DNA from: Shewanella psychrophila
GTDB lineage: Bacteria; Pseudomonadota; Gammaproteobacteria; Enterobacterales; Shewanellaceae
Length of the DNA stretch: 64,000 nt
Direction of reading: 5' to 3'
NCBI RefSeq assembly: GCF_002005305.1
Contig: NZ_CP014782.1
Location: 248,001-312,000, forward strand
A program made the translations under genes and the position numbers. A model generated the notes under the pieces. That model was given only the letters and a program-made list of their open reading frames with translations. It did not search any database and had not been told where the DNA came from. Shown here piece by piece: positions 8,498 to 18,165 of this stretch (positions within the stretch are counted from its first letter, which is position 1; each line of letters starts with the position of its first letter).

Positions 8498-10843
8498 ATG
8501 ACGCAAAATATTGCCCAGATCATTGCTCAGGAACTCAATGTCCGCGAGCAGCAAGTCAGTTCGACAATCTCTCTACTCGATGATGGTGCAACAGTGCCTT
8601 TTGTCGCTCGTTATCGTAAAGAAGCGACCGGAGGCTTAGATGATACTCAGCTGCGTACATTAAACAGCAGGTTGAGTTATCTACGTGACTTGAATGACAG
8701 GCGTGATGTGATCATTTCCAGCATAGATACTCAGGGTAAGCTGACTCCTGAGCTCAAACATGCGTTATTCGAGGCTGATAGTAAGACGCGCCTAGAAGAT
8801 CTATATCTGCCCTATAAGCCTAAACGTCGCACTAAGGGCCAGATTGCCAGAGAAGCTGGCATCGAGCCCTTAGCCGATCACTTGCTTAATAACCGAAATG
8901 CCGATATTGAACAAGAAGCTGCCAAATATATTAATTCAGAAGCAGGTTTTTCAGACTGTAAACTTGTGCTTGATGGGGCGCGTTTCATCTTGATGGAGAG
9001 CTTCGCCGAAGATGCTTCCCTGTTGCAGAAAGTGAGACAACACCTCAGCCAAAACTCTGTTATCGAAAGCCGTATGGCAAAAGGAAAAGAGAAAGAAGGG
9101 GCTAAATTCCGCGATTATTTCGAACACACGGAAAAACTCAGTAAGGTACCTTCTCATCGTGCCTTAGCCATGTTGCGTGGTCGCAATGAAGGCATGCTGA
9201 CGTTAAACATGAATGCGGATCCGGGTAACGAGTCTAAGCAAGGTAGTTATTGTGAGGTGATCATCGCCGAACACTTCAAATTGAACCTTGGCACAGCCGA
9301 TGTCGATTTATGGTTGAAAACTGTAGTTACAGCGACTTGGCGAATTAAGATAGCGCTGCAGATGGAAACTGAGTTTGTCGCTAAGATGCGAGAGCATGCG
9401 GAGTCCGAGGCGATAAATGTATTTGCTCGAAACCTTGGGGATCTCCTGATGGCTGCGCCGGCGGGAGCAAAAACTACATTAGGGCTAGATCCCGGACTAA
9501 GATCCGGTGTTAAGGTCGCTATCGTTAACAATACAGGCAAACTCGTGGCACACTCGACCATCTTTCCTCATGCCCCGCAAAATCAGTGGGATAAGTCGGT
9601 ACGCACCTTAGCTAACCTTGCCAAAATGCATAAAGTTGAGCTGATTGCCGTGGGCAATGGAACGGCTTCGAGAGAGACTGATAAGCTGGCTGGTGAATTG
9701 ATTGCTAGCGTTAAAGCTGAGCTGCCAAGACTCACTAAGATCATGGTGAGTGAAGCCGGGGCATCTGTCTATTCGGCTTCCGAGCTAGCTGCCAACGAAT
9801 TTCCGAATCTCGATGTGTCCATTCGTGGCGCCGTTTCTATAGCTCGTCGACTGCAAGACCCGCTCGCCGAGTTAGTCAAGATTGAGCCTAAGTCTATCGG
9901 TGTCGGCCAATATCAGCATGATGTTAGTCAGAGTCAGCTTTCCTTGTCACTGGAAGGTGTAGTGGAAGATTGTGTGAACGGTGTCGGTGTCGATCTGAAT
10001 ATGGCGTCTGCGCCGTTATTAGCTCAAGTCGCTGGCCTCAATAAGACCTTGGCCCGTAATATTGTTATGTATCGAGATGAAAATGGTCAGTTTACCCAGC
10101 GTAAACAGCTATTGAAGGTCGCAAGACTGGGACCTAAGGCTTATGAGCAAGCTGCGGGATTTCTGCGTATTTTCGATGGTGATAATCCACTGGATGCATC
10201 TTCGGTTCACCCCGAGGCCTACTCACTGGTTGAGACGATCGCTAAGGCTAAGGGACAGGCGGTTGAGGCTTTAGTGGGCAATACCGATTTACTACGTAAC
10301 CTGTCGGCGGCAGAGTTCATCACAGATAAATTTGGTCTGCCTACTGTGACCGATATTTTAGCCGAGCTAGACAAACCGGGCCGAGATCCACGTGGTGAGT
10401 TCAAGACGGCCACATTTAAGGAAGGCGTGGAGCAGGTCAAAGATCTTAAGCCTGATATGATCCTAGAAGGTGTGGTGACCAACGTGACTAACTTCGGTGC
10501 CTTTGTGGATGTTGGTGTTCATCAGGATGGTTTGGTACATATCTCATCTCTGACCGATAAATTTGTCAGTGATCCCCATACGGTAGTCAAGGCCGGGGAT
10601 GTAGTTAAAGTGAAGGTGATGGAAATCGATGTGGAGCGTAAGCGTATCGCTCTCACCATGCGCTTGGATGAAAAGGCCGGTGATAAACCCGCGCCGAGAG
10701 CGGCTCAAAGGCCTAATTCAGGCGGTAAGCAGAAGCCACAAGGAAAACCTCAGCACAGAACTCAACAAAAATCTCAGCCGAAGCAAGCTAATGCCGCCAT
10801 GGGTAATGCTTTTGCCGATGCCTTTGCCAAATTGAAAAAATAA
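8498..10843 (+). CDS. tex: RNA-binding transcription accessory protein Tex
   Basis: Cytoplasmic nucleic-acid-binding protein of 781 residues, full length for the family. Order: Tex N-terminal helical region (LLDDGATVPFVARYRKEATG), YqgF/RNase H-like domain (TTLGLDPGLRSGVKVAIV), helix-hairpin-helix region (GVGVDLNMASAPLLAQVAGL), and an S1 RNA-binding domain near residues 615-685 (LEGVVTNVTNFGAFVDVG). A basic, Gln/Lys/Pro-rich tail ends the protein. I chose the ATG at 8498; another ATG two codons earlier is equally possible, and a longer frame from 8381 has no family match. It ends at a strong terminator (10881-10916). Tex is implicated in tolerance of transcription stress. Confidence 0.96.
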   Translation: MTQNIAQIIAQELNVREQQVSSTISLLDDGATVPFVARYRKEATGGLDDTQLRTLNSRLSYLRDLNDRRDVIISSIDTQGKLTPELKHALFEADSKTRLEDLYLPYKPKRRTKGQIAREAGIEPLADHLLNNRNADIEQEAAKYINSEAGFSDCKLVLDGARFILMESFAEDASLLQKVRQHLSQNSVIESRMAKGKEKEGAKFRDYFEHTEKLSKVPSHRALAMLRGRNEGMLTLNMNADPGNESKQGSYCEVIIAEHFKLNLGTADVDLWLKTVVTATWRIKIALQMETEFVAKMREHAESEAINVFARNLGDLLMAAPAGAKTTLGLDPGLRSGVKVAIVNNTGKLVAHSTIFPHAPQNQWDKSVRTLANLAKMHKVELIAVGNGTASRETDKLAGELIASVKAELPRLTKIMVSEAGASVYSASELAANEFPNLDVSIRGAVSIARRLQDPLAELVKIEPKSIGVGQYQHDVSQSQLSLSLEGVVEDCVNGVGVDLNMASAPLLAQVAGLNKTLARNIVMYRDENGQFTQRKQLLKVARLGPKAYEQAAGFLRIFDGDNPLDASSVHPEAYSLVETIAKAKGQAVEALVGNTDLLRNLSAAEFITDKFGLPTVTDILAELDKPGRDPRGEFKTATFKEGVEQVKDLKPDMILEGVVTNVTNFGAFVDVGVHQDGLVHISSLTDKFVSDPHTVVKAGDVVKVKVMEIDVERKRIALTMRLDEKAGDKPAPRAAQRPNSGGKQKPQGKPQHRTQQKSQPKQANAAMGNAFADAFAKLKK

Positions 10844-11151
10844 TACATAAGTGAGTTGTTTTGCCATTTGGTATTACATTAATGTCGGAAGAGTTTTCTC
10901 TTTCGACATTTTTTTTACATTCCTTCCGCTAACCTACTATTGGGGTGACTCAATTGTATTCTTGGTGTTTCATTATTATGAGTAATAATGTGAACTTTTG
11001 TTATTGGGCTTAGTCTTAATACTTGGCTATCATTTCAAAGAGAGTGAAAGTCATCATGGACACTCTATATAGAGTATAAGCGCAGGGACCACTCCATAAC
11101 TCTAGACTAAGAGTTTTGGATTTTAAAAATTCGAATAACTTTGGGTACTCT
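10844..11151. other. Intergenic region upstream of the LTA-synthase-family gene
   Basis: Just over 300 bp. It holds the tex terminator and then an AT-rich stretch with two dyads built from ACTCT/AGAGT words: a perfect 14-bp palindrome at 11062-11075 and AACTCT/AGAGTT arms at 11098-11115 with a 6-base loop. These may be an operator or part of the leader RNA. No gene is seen. Confidence 0.5.
10881..10916 (+). terminator. Rho-independent terminator of tex
   Basis: A 13-bp stem (10881-10893 with 10898-10910, one G-U pair) and a TTTT loop, followed by a run of T to 10916. It lies 38 bases after the tex stop. Confidence 0.92.
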
Positions 11152-13206
11152 ATGGCCTTTCGCTTCTCCTTTTTGGGTCCCTTTAGATCCATTTTAAGTT
11201 TCTGCTTAATTGCATTGATTATCGTCACTGTGAGCCGTATCGGCTTGGGACTTTGGCAAATCGAACGTGTTTCGGCCGTCGATGGCTGGTCGCATCTCTT
11301 ATTTCAGGGTCTAAGGGTGGATCTGGCTACCTTATGTTGGTTATGGGGCATCGCTGCGCTTGGCACAGCCATTTTTTCTGGTGATCACGCTATTGGACGA
11401 GGTTGGAACACGATATTACGAGTTTGGCTGACACTTGGCCTCTGGCTAATTTTATTTCTGGAAGTCTCATCTCCCTCGTTTATTCAGGAATATGGCATTC
11501 GTCCAAATCGTCTCTATATCGAATACCTTATTTATCCTAAAGAAGTTCTTTCAATGCTTTGGGGCGGACGTAAGTTTGAGATGATCTTAGGTTTCTTGAT
11601 CAGCGGTGCAACTCTTCTTGGTGGTTGGAAGCTCAGCGGTTACCTGCTGCGAGATCTCACCTATTCCCGCTGGTACTGGCGCCCGGTTATCGCTGTTGCC
11701 GTGATTGTTGTGACGTTAGCCGGGGCAAGATCAAGTCTGGGCCATAGACCGCTTAATCCGGCTATGGTTGCTTTTGCCGATGATCCTTTGGTTAATTCTC
11801 TAGTCGTTAACTCAGCATATTCTCTTTTCTTTGCCATCAATCAGATGGGTAATGAAGCTAATGCCGCTAAGATTTATGGCCGAATGGATGAGCAGAAAAT
11901 AATCGATACAATCAGGCGAGAGAGTGGCCGAGATCTAAGTGCGTTCCCGTTAGAGGCCGCGCCTAGTGTTTCTTTTAATCCTGCTAGTTACCAGGGAAAG
12001 CCTAAAAATTTAGTGATCATCTTGCAGGAAAGTCTGGGGGCGCGCTTCGTCGGAAATCTAGGTGGCCTTCCACTGACACCAAATATTGATGTGCTTTCTA
12101 AGGAAGGCTGGTCATTTGAAAATCTTTACGCCACAGGAACACGTTCGGTTCGTGGCATCGAAGCCATCACTACTGGTTTTACGCCTACACCAGCACGCTC
12201 GGTGGTTAAGTTAGGTAAGAGCCAACAGGGATTCTTCTCTATTGCTGAACTATTGAAAAGCCATGGCTATGAAACTCAGTTTATCTATGGTGGAGAGAGT
12301 CATTTCGATAATATGAAGAGCTTTTTCCTTGGCAATGGTTTCAGTAATATTGTCGATGAAAATGATTATGATGACCCGTCTTTTGTGGCTTCCTGGGGAG
12401 TATCGGATGAAGATCTTCTTCGCCGTGCAGATCAGGAATTTAAACAATTCCATAAAGAGGGAAAGCCATTTTTCAGTTTAGTATTTAGCTCGAGTAATCA
12501 CGAACCCTTCGAGTTTCCCGATGGCAAGGTTGAACTTTATGAGCAGCCTAAACAGACTGTGAATAATGCGGTTAAATATGCGGATTATGCTGTAGGAGAG
12601 TTTTTCAAGTTAGCCAAGAAGTCAGATTACTGGAAAGATACGCTATTTTTAATCGTGGCAGATCACGATAGTCGTGTAGGCGGCGCAAGTTTAGTACCTA
12701 TTTCCCGCTTCAGGATCCCTGGAATTATCTTAGGGGATGGAGTCGAGCCAAAGAAAGACCAGCGAGTGGTGAGCCAAATTGATATGGCGCCGACTTTATT
12801 ATCTATGATTGGCATATCCGACAGCTATCCCATGCTAGGGCAAGATTTGACTCGAGTCAGAGATGACTGGCCGGGGCGAGCTTTGATGCAATATGATAAA
12901 AACATGGCTTATTTACGAGGCGATGATGTCGTGGTGTTACAGCCCGAGCGTGAAGCTGCTGGTTTCAAATATGACTTCGATGCTGAAACTCTTAGTGCAC
13001 AACCTCAAGCCGATGAGATGAAGCAAGCAGCGCTCGCCTGGGCATTATGGGGCAGTATGGCTTATCAAAAAGGCCTGTATAGAAGTGCTTCACAGGAAGA
13101 GAGGCTAGCGTTTAAGCAAGATAAGGATAGTGCTAAGTTGCAGCTGGTCTTGGAAGATGAGAAAGATAATACGACTAGCCAAGCGAGTGAAGTGTTACTG
13201 CGTTAA
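11152..13206 (+). CDS. LTA-synthase-family membrane sulfatase/phosphoglycerol transferase
   Basis: Integral membrane enzyme of 684 residues. The N-terminal third has about five hydrophobic helices. The C-terminal two thirds form an alkaline-phosphatase-superfamily sulfatase domain on the outer face: metal site near NLVIILQESLGARFVG, nucleophile region ATGTRSVRGIEA, and metal-binding VADHDSRVGG. In Gram-negatives such proteins transfer phosphoglycerol or phosphoethanolamine to envelope glycans; the exact substrate here is unknown. I chose the ATG at 11152 over a TTG 12 codons earlier, since it directly precedes the basic, hydrophobic N-terminus. Its stop overlaps by 4 bases the stop of the convergent gene. 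Confidence 0.87.
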   Translation: MAFRFSFLGPFRSILSFCLIALIIVTVSRIGLGLWQIERVSAVDGWSHLLFQGLRVDLATLCWLWGIAALGTAIFSGDHAIGRGWNTILRVWLTLGLWLILFLEVSSPSFIQEYGIRPNRLYIEYLIYPKEVLSMLWGGRKFEMILGFLISGATLLGGWKLSGYLLRDLTYSRWYWRPVIAVAVIVVTLAGARSSLGHRPLNPAMVAFADDPLVNSLVVNSAYSLFFAINQMGNEANAAKIYGRMDEQKIIDTIRRESGRDLSAFPLEAAPSVSFNPASYQGKPKNLVIILQESLGARFVGNLGGLPLTPNIDVLSKEGWSFENLYATGTRSVRGIEAITTGFTPTPARSVVKLGKSQQGFFSIAELLKSHGYETQFIYGGESHFDNMKSFFLGNGFSNIVDENDYDDPSFVASWGVSDEDLLRRADQEFKQFHKEGKPFFSLVFSSSNHEPFEFPDGKVELYEQPKQTVNNAVKYADYAVGEFFKLAKKSDYWKDTLFLIVADHDSRVGGASLVPISRFRIPGIILGDGVEPKKDQRVVSQIDMAPTLLSMIGISDSYPMLGQDLTRVRDDWPGRALMQYDKNMAYLRGDDVVVLQPEREAAGFKYDFDAETLSAQPQADEMKQAALAWALWGSMAYQKGLYRSASQEERLAFKQDKDSAKLQLVLEDEKDNTTSQASEVLLR

Positions 13207-13712
13207 ACAAAAGAGGAGATAGCAGGTTCAGTTTTTGGAAGAGCCTGCTCTTGATAGAAGCTAGTTATATGTAGGGCAACCGCTTGATAAAACTCCTTGG
13301 GTTGGCTTTTTAGCTCACTCTTTTTAGACTGGTCCTGGTTGTGATTATTGACTGGGTTCGACTGTGGGGCAATACGAATATCACGCCTGTTTAGTGCGGG
13401 TTTTCCTCGGAGAGGAGCTCTGGGTAAGCTGGCTGCTAGAGTCGGCTTCTCTGCTTCTTTTTGCTGTTTATCTTCTTGTTGCTGCCCACTACCTTGGTGT
13501 TTACCTTGTAGTCGCTCATTGAGCCTAGCTTGAACCTCAGGCTGTTCAGCTGTTCGTTCGTGTTGTGGTGTAAAAGGGCGTTCTTCGTGGCTCTTGACTA
13601 GTTCTGGCGTAGGAACGATAGGCGGTCTTTGTTGGCTATCCACGCGCGCGGCATCGGTAGCGGGATTTGTCGTCGCTATTGGTACCTGAGGATAGTTTGT
13701 GACCACTAACAT
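13203..13712 (-). CDS. Pro/Gln-rich protein of unknown function
   Basis: I do not recognise a domain. The 169 residues have no signal peptide or membrane helix. The middle (about residues 20-135) is low-complexity and hydrophilic, rich in Pro, Gln, Glu, Lys and Arg, so probably disordered. The last ~35 residues (EFYQAVALHITSFYQEQ) look like an amphipathic helix and may be the conserved functional part. The start is supported by AAGGA about 8 bases upstream. It is convergent with the sulfatase gene (4-base overlap of stops) and lies upstream of bioH on the same strand direction, 78 bp away. Confidence 0.7.
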   Translation of the reverse strand: MLVVTNYPQVPIATTNPATDAARVDSQQRPPIVPTPELVKSHEERPFTPQHERTAEQPEVQARLNERLQGKHQGSGQQQEDKQQKEAEKPTLAASLPRAPLRGKPALNRRDIRIAPQSNPVNNHNQDQSKKSELKSQPKEFYQAVALHITSFYQEQALPKTEPAISSFV

Positions 13713-13790
13713 AGATAATTCCTTAACTATTGTGGTTAAATAATAACCTTCGTTAGGTTAAAGATAAAGCTCTGTGTGTTCGTTGAGGGC

Positions 13791-14576
13791 TTAATTTGAA
13801 ATTTCTTCTATCCAGCTCAAAAAACCAGTTAAAAATTCATCTGTGTGAGAGAAAAATGGGGCATGAGAAGCCTTAGCCAGTATGACATCTTGGTAAAGTG
13901 GGTCATTCACTGGCATGAGGGGGGGGACTCGTCTGGGAACTAGCCCATCTAACCTACCCCATATTCTTAGCCAAGGTAGGTCAATCTGATTTAGCCTAGG
14001 TCTGAGATCGACACATTCCAACATAGTTAATCCCTGATACAGAGCTCGGGAGTCTGGAAGTGGCCTTGCGAGTACTAAGTTTCTCAGTTGCTTGATATCC
14101 TCTTTCGCCGTTGGGCTACCCATTGCCTGAATCGCCAGGAATCGTTCAATTGTTTTACCGAGATCTTTATGCAGGGATTCACTAAACTGGGATAGGACTT
14201 GGGGTGAGATCCCCGGCCATTTCTCCTCTTCTCTGGCCATAAAGCAGGGGGATGAAGCTATGGTCACCAGTCCTCTGATTCTGTCAGGATAGTTTAATGC
14301 TGCTAATGTAGCTAGGAGTCCTCCAAGAGACCAACCTACCCAGATTGCCTTGTCAGGGAGCTGTGATATCAAGACCCCTAGCCAATCATCAATATCGCCT
14401 TCTATGGCCGAGCTATGGCCAAAGCCGGGCAGATCCACATAGTGCACCCTATACTCAGACAAAGACAGATGCAGTGGCGTAAAGACTGCGCTGTTCATTC
14501 CCCAGCCGTGAAGCATGACTATTTCAGGGGCAGATTCAGGGCCTATAGACTCTATATGTAGTTGTGCTTGACTCAC
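13791..14576 (-). CDS. bioH: Pimeloyl-ACP methyl ester esterase BioH
   Basis: Alpha/beta hydrolase of 261 residues that removes the methyl group from pimeloyl-ACP methyl ester, closing the pimelate stage of biotin synthesis in the cytoplasm. Oxyanion region HGWGMNSAVF, nucleophile Ser in GWSLGG, acid in WGRLDGLVP and base His in SHAPFFSH are all present. Length matches E. coli BioH. It is divergent from comF with a gap of only 37 bases, an arrangement (bioH beside comF/gntX) common in gammaproteobacteria, which supports the assignment over other hydrolases. Confidence 0.92.
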   Translation of the reverse strand: MSQAQLHIESIGPESAPEIVMLHGWGMNSAVFTPLHLSLSEYRVHYVDLPGFGHSSAIEGDIDDWLGVLISQLPDKAIWVGWSLGGLLATLAALNYPDRIRGLVTIASSPCFMAREEEKWPGISPQVLSQFSESLHKDLGKTIERFLAIQAMGSPTAKEDIKQLRNLVLARPLPDSRALYQGLTMLECVDLRPRLNQIDLPWLRIWGRLDGLVPRRVPPLMPVNDPLYQDVILAKASHAPFFSHTDEFLTGFLSWIEEISN

Positions 14577-14613
14577 TTATCTACCTCTTAATGGAAACTT
14601 TAGTGGGAAATTG

Positions 14614-15390
14614 ATGAAAATAGCTAAGCTCACTAGACTAAAACATTATGGAGAGAAAAACCTACAGAGAGGCGTCGTATGCGTGAAGCAGTGGCTGGCA
14701 GCAAGTTTACCCAATCGCTGTCTTATGTGCCATCAAAGCGTGATTCCTCCTGGCAGTGGGATCTGTTTTACATGTTTACATTCTGGTCTCTACCAACAGC
14801 CAGTGTGTTTAGGCTGTGGGCGCAGTTTACAGTTCCAATCTCGCTATTGTGGTGCCTGTCTATCTAGTGAACCCCTGCTTGTTATCTCACCTTGTAGCTA
14901 TCATCAAGGCTTAGGTCCATGGGTCGGTTTGATAAAATATCGAGCTCAGTTCGCGGGACTAGACGCCTTATCTACGGCCTTGATTATGCGTATAAATAAA
15001 CTGGAAATGGCAGGGTTAATTGAACGTCCCCAAGTCCTAGTTCCTGTACCGCTACATGAGAAGAGGCTTAAGGCTCGTGGCTTTAATCAGGCTTGGATAA
15101 TTGCCGATGTTCTTAGCAAACGGCTCAACATCCCCATTGAAACTCATGGATTAGTGAGAAGTTTAGATACTCAGTCTCAGGCCGGTTTAACTGGCAAACA
15201 GAGACGTAAAAACCTTAAAAATGCCTTTCATCTACATGATGATTTTCCATATCAGCGCATAGCCTTGATCGATGATGTAGTGACAACGGGAACCACGGCT
15301 AAAGAGATAGCCTCTTTATTCGAGAGGCGACATATTCATGTGCAGGTATGGTGTTTAGCGAGAGCTGAAGCACCAGGACTCTTAGATTAG
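14614..15390 (+). CDS. comF: ComF/GntX family phosphoribosyltransferase-like protein
   Basis: Protein of 258 residues. The N-terminal part has paired Cys motifs (CLMC, CFTC, CLGCG, CGAC) that likely bind zinc. The C-terminal part is a type I phosphoribosyltransferase fold with the PRPP loop IALIDDVVTTGTTAKE. Family members are linked to DNA uptake and use of external DNA. The start is uncertain: ATG at 14614 is adopted, with a TTG just before it. The gene is divergent from bioH. A weak hairpin overlaps its stop (15387-15406). Confidence 0.88.
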   Translation: MKIAKLTRLKHYGEKNLQRGVVCVKQWLAASLPNRCLMCHQSVIPPGSGICFTCLHSGLYQQPVCLGCGRSLQFQSRYCGACLSSEPLLVISPCSYHQGLGPWVGLIKYRAQFAGLDALSTALIMRINKLEMAGLIERPQVLVPVPLHEKRLKARGFNQAWIIADVLSKRLNIPIETHGLVRSLDTQSQAGLTGKQRRKNLKNAFHLHDDFPYQRIALIDDVVTTGTTAKEIASLFERRHIHVQVWCLARAEAPGLLD

Positions 15391-15406
15391 GTTGGAATTA
15401 ACCTAA
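15387..15406 (+). terminator. Weak hairpin at the end of comF
   Basis: TTAGGTT (15387-15393) and AACCTAA (15400-15406) form a 7-bp stem with a 6-base loop, spanning the comF stop codon. The following sequence (GTAAAATTT) is only loosely T-rich, so termination would be weak. Confidence 0.35.
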
Positions 15407-15488
15407 GTAAAATTTGAGATTGTAAATATTTGTCAGCTTGCTGTTGTTCAAGAGTTTAGTTTAATCTATTGCCTGCAGCATGCGGATG

Positions 15489-15575
15489 TCCTATCAATCC
15501 AATGGTACGCTACTAGCACATCCCTGTGAGCTCGGCGTGGCGTCCCTGCCACCAACGTCCCTTGTCGTGATAGGA
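15489..15575. repeat. Nested inverted-repeat intergenic element
   Basis: TCCTATCA (15489-15496) and TGATAGGA (15568-15575) bound an 87-bp GC-richer block with an inner dyad GTGGC/GCCAC (15537-15541 with 15548-15552). It lies between the convergent comF and M14 peptidase genes and has no reading frame. It looks like a dispersed intergenic repeat unit, but only one copy is visible here. Confidence 0.4.
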
Positions 15576-15618
15576 CTGGAGAAATAATTATAAATATGTC
15601 AGTTCCTAGAGCCTTCTG

Positions 15619-18165
15619 CTAATTCAATGCGGGGACGAAATAGAGGGCATTAGCGTATATTTTTTCTGAGCCTATCCAGATGTTGCGGAACATTAAGTCA
15701 TCGGCGAAACCGACTATGGCACCTTTGCCTAAGGGTTCCAAAACTATGGCTGGATTATTAGCGAAACTCGCTTGATACTCTTTGGCGAGATAGCCGCTTA
15801 GCAGAGGTTCATCGGCGTATTTTGCCGCGATAGTAAAGGGAGATGAGCTGGTGGTTAATCCAATAGCCTTATTTTTCAATACGGGTAGCCTATTTCCCCT
15901 GATACCGAAGTTTATCGGATTACTGGGGTCGAGTGTCAATTCCACTATGGCACCGCCTATGGATTGACGTGCGGCGAGCTTTTCCTTATCTCCATAGCTT
16001 AAACCTCGGCTATCGAATAGTTGTTTATAGAAACGTTTTCCCTTGATGTCACTCTTGAGCAGGTTGTTTTTATTTAACCAGGTTAACGCACCTTTTTGAG
16101 CGATCACTGTGCCACCATCTGTGGCGAATTGGCCTAATTTTCTGGCAAAGCTTTTGTCTAAAGATGAGTAAGTTCCATCGGCCATGATCACATGTGTGTA
16201 TCGGTTTAATTTTACTCTGGAAATCTGGCTTGCATCGATTAAAGTTACTGGCACTGCTAACTTACGGTCTAAGTAATACCACAGCTCGCCTACTTCGGAG
16301 GCATCTGTGCCTCGACCCGTTATTAATAGAGGTTTTATGGGGGCTATGACCTTGAAACTAGGGCTGCCCAAATCTATACCAGATATAGAGGCGCTAGTGG
16401 TGACGGAATGCAAGGTCAAAGGATATTGTTCGGCTAGTTTAACGAGCTTGCTATTAATTTCATCCACCGAAAAATTGGTTTGTTTCAGTGGAACTTGTAA
16501 GGTGCCTGCAGGAAATGCATGAGCCTCTCCGGCTAGATCAATGGTAAAAGGTTTCTTAGCAAATTTGACAGTTATATTATCTTGTAACAAGGCCTGTAAC
16601 ATAGGGGCTGCCAAATCTTGCTGCCAATTAATTAGTACTGCTACGGCGTGTCCACTCATTTGGAAATTGGGTTTAGTCGTAGCTTGGCTGGAAAGAACAT
16701 CGATATCCAACTTACTATTGCGTACCATCTGCAGATGATAGGCGTGTTCTAGATTCCAACTTGAGACATCGTAAAATGTTGGATCTTCGAACTCTGTGCT
16801 GTTATCAAACAGGGCTAAAACAAGACTTTTCTGGGGCTGGCTGATAGGAATAAACACACTGCTATCGGCTGTAAAATCCTGACTTCCTTGATGAACGGTT
16901 TCGGTAAGATAGTAAAATTTTATCTTGTGTTGGGTTAACAGCTGACTGAGGTCTTCAATACGCTCTCGGTTCGCTGGAGCACCAAGAAGAAAGCCGGTTT
17001 GGCGTCCTCGTTGCAGTTTTTTGTCACGGCCTTGATAAAACTCACTCTGGTATTCTATCAGCTCATCTTTTAATGCCAGGCTGCCTTTTAGGCTAGATAT
17101 AGAGGTGGCGATTTGATTATTTATGGCTTGGCTGAGCCTCAATTCGCCATTTTGGGTGATTTGTACTTGTCCTCTGGGACTAGCTTGCTCGAATAAAATG
17201 CCAACTGAGCCGTTGATATCCGGATAAGTCGAGCCTTTTCCATAGTAAAAGTCGTCAAACGCCTCTCGACTGAAATAGCTCTGCTTTAAATCATCTAGGG
17301 CTGCTCTATGGAAGTGAGCCAGCTTCTCTGTCAAAGCTTGATTGGTCTTGGAGGTAGCAGGATTGGTGCGCGATGGAACCCCTGGTTGGAAGAAGTAACT
17401 CCTATCCCGGCCCATCTCATGAAAATCTCCCACATAGTGAGGCTGCCATTTATGGAACAGGGCTACTCTACCTCGGGTTTCCGGATGTCTGAGAAACAAG
17501 AGATCACGATTAAGATCGGCGAAGTAGTGGTTGGTTCTGCCGTTGGGCCAATTTTGCTTGTGTTCTTTATGGTTGCTATCACTAACATCGGTCTGGCCAC
17601 GGTAGTTATTGGTCCAGGTTGAAAACCTATCCATACCATCCGGGTTCTGACTCGGAGTGATCAAAACAACGGCTTCATCGAGCAAGTTTTCAACCCATTC
17701 ATCTCGGCTGGAGGCTAGAAAGTAGCTGAGGGTCAAGGCGGCATGTGCGCCACTGGCCTCATCCCCATGAATGGAATACGTCAGCCAGATAACTAAGGGG
17801 CCTTGCTGTGTCGCCCCAGATTTAACGGTTTGACGCAGTTTCAAGATATCGTCCAGATTTGCCTGGTTTTTACTAGAGGTAATTACGGCAGTGAGTTGTT
17901 GTCTGGCTTCATGGCTCTGACCTGTATGCTCTATGGATACTTTGGCGCTGTCGCTGGCAAGTTGTTTCAGGTAATAATTTACTTGGTCATGACGCAGGTG
18001 CCATTGGCCTAATGGGTAGCCTAAGAAGGATTCCGGCGATGTGATCACAGGATCTAAACTTGAATTTGAGATCGAGATCACCCTTTGTGGGTCTGCTGCT
18101 TTGACAGGATAACTCAGACTCAAAGAGCAGAATAAGATCAGCAGGAATAGGCCAATTTTCAACAT
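15619..18165 (-). CDS. Secreted M14-family zinc carboxypeptidase
   Basis: Exported metallopeptidase of 848 residues. A signal peptide occupies about residues 1-23 (MLKIGLFLLILFCSLSLSYP, then VKA). The peptidase domain follows: zinc ligands His and Glu in HGDEASG, the third His in GDFHEMG, and a substrate-binding region NPDGMDRFSTWTNNYRG. The catalytic Glu is probably in ILFEQASPRG. The C-terminal half (from about residue 400) includes a glutamine-amidotransferase-like fold region (GTVIAQKGALTW). It probably degrades peptides in the periplasm or outside the cell. It is convergent with comF. Substrate specificity cannot be read from the sequence. Confidence 0.88.
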   Translation of the reverse strand: MLKIGLFLLILFCSLSLSYPVKAADPQRVISISNSSLDPVITSPESFLGYPLGQWHLRHDQVNYYLKQLASDSAKVSIEHTGQSHEARQQLTAVITSSKNQANLDDILKLRQTVKSGATQQGPLVIWLTYSIHGDEASGAHAALTLSYFLASSRDEWVENLLDEAVVLITPSQNPDGMDRFSTWTNNYRGQTDVSDSNHKEHKQNWPNGRTNHYFADLNRDLLFLRHPETRGRVALFHKWQPHYVGDFHEMGRDRSYFFQPGVPSRTNPATSKTNQALTEKLAHFHRAALDDLKQSYFSREAFDDFYYGKGSTYPDINGSVGILFEQASPRGQVQITQNGELRLSQAINNQIATSISSLKGSLALKDELIEYQSEFYQGRDKKLQRGRQTGFLLGAPANRERIEDLSQLLTQHKIKFYYLTETVHQGSQDFTADSSVFIPISQPQKSLVLALFDNSTEFEDPTFYDVSSWNLEHAYHLQMVRNSKLDIDVLSSQATTKPNFQMSGHAVAVLINWQQDLAAPMLQALLQDNITVKFAKKPFTIDLAGEAHAFPAGTLQVPLKQTNFSVDEINSKLVKLAEQYPLTLHSVTTSASISGIDLGSPSFKVIAPIKPLLITGRGTDASEVGELWYYLDRKLAVPVTLIDASQISRVKLNRYTHVIMADGTYSSLDKSFARKLGQFATDGGTVIAQKGALTWLNKNNLLKSDIKGKRFYKQLFDSRGLSYGDKEKLAARQSIGGAIVELTLDPSNPINFGIRGNRLPVLKNKAIGLTTSSSPFTIAAKYADEPLLSGYLAKEYQASFANNPAIVLEPLGKGAIVGFADDLMFRNIWIGSEKIYANALYFVPALN

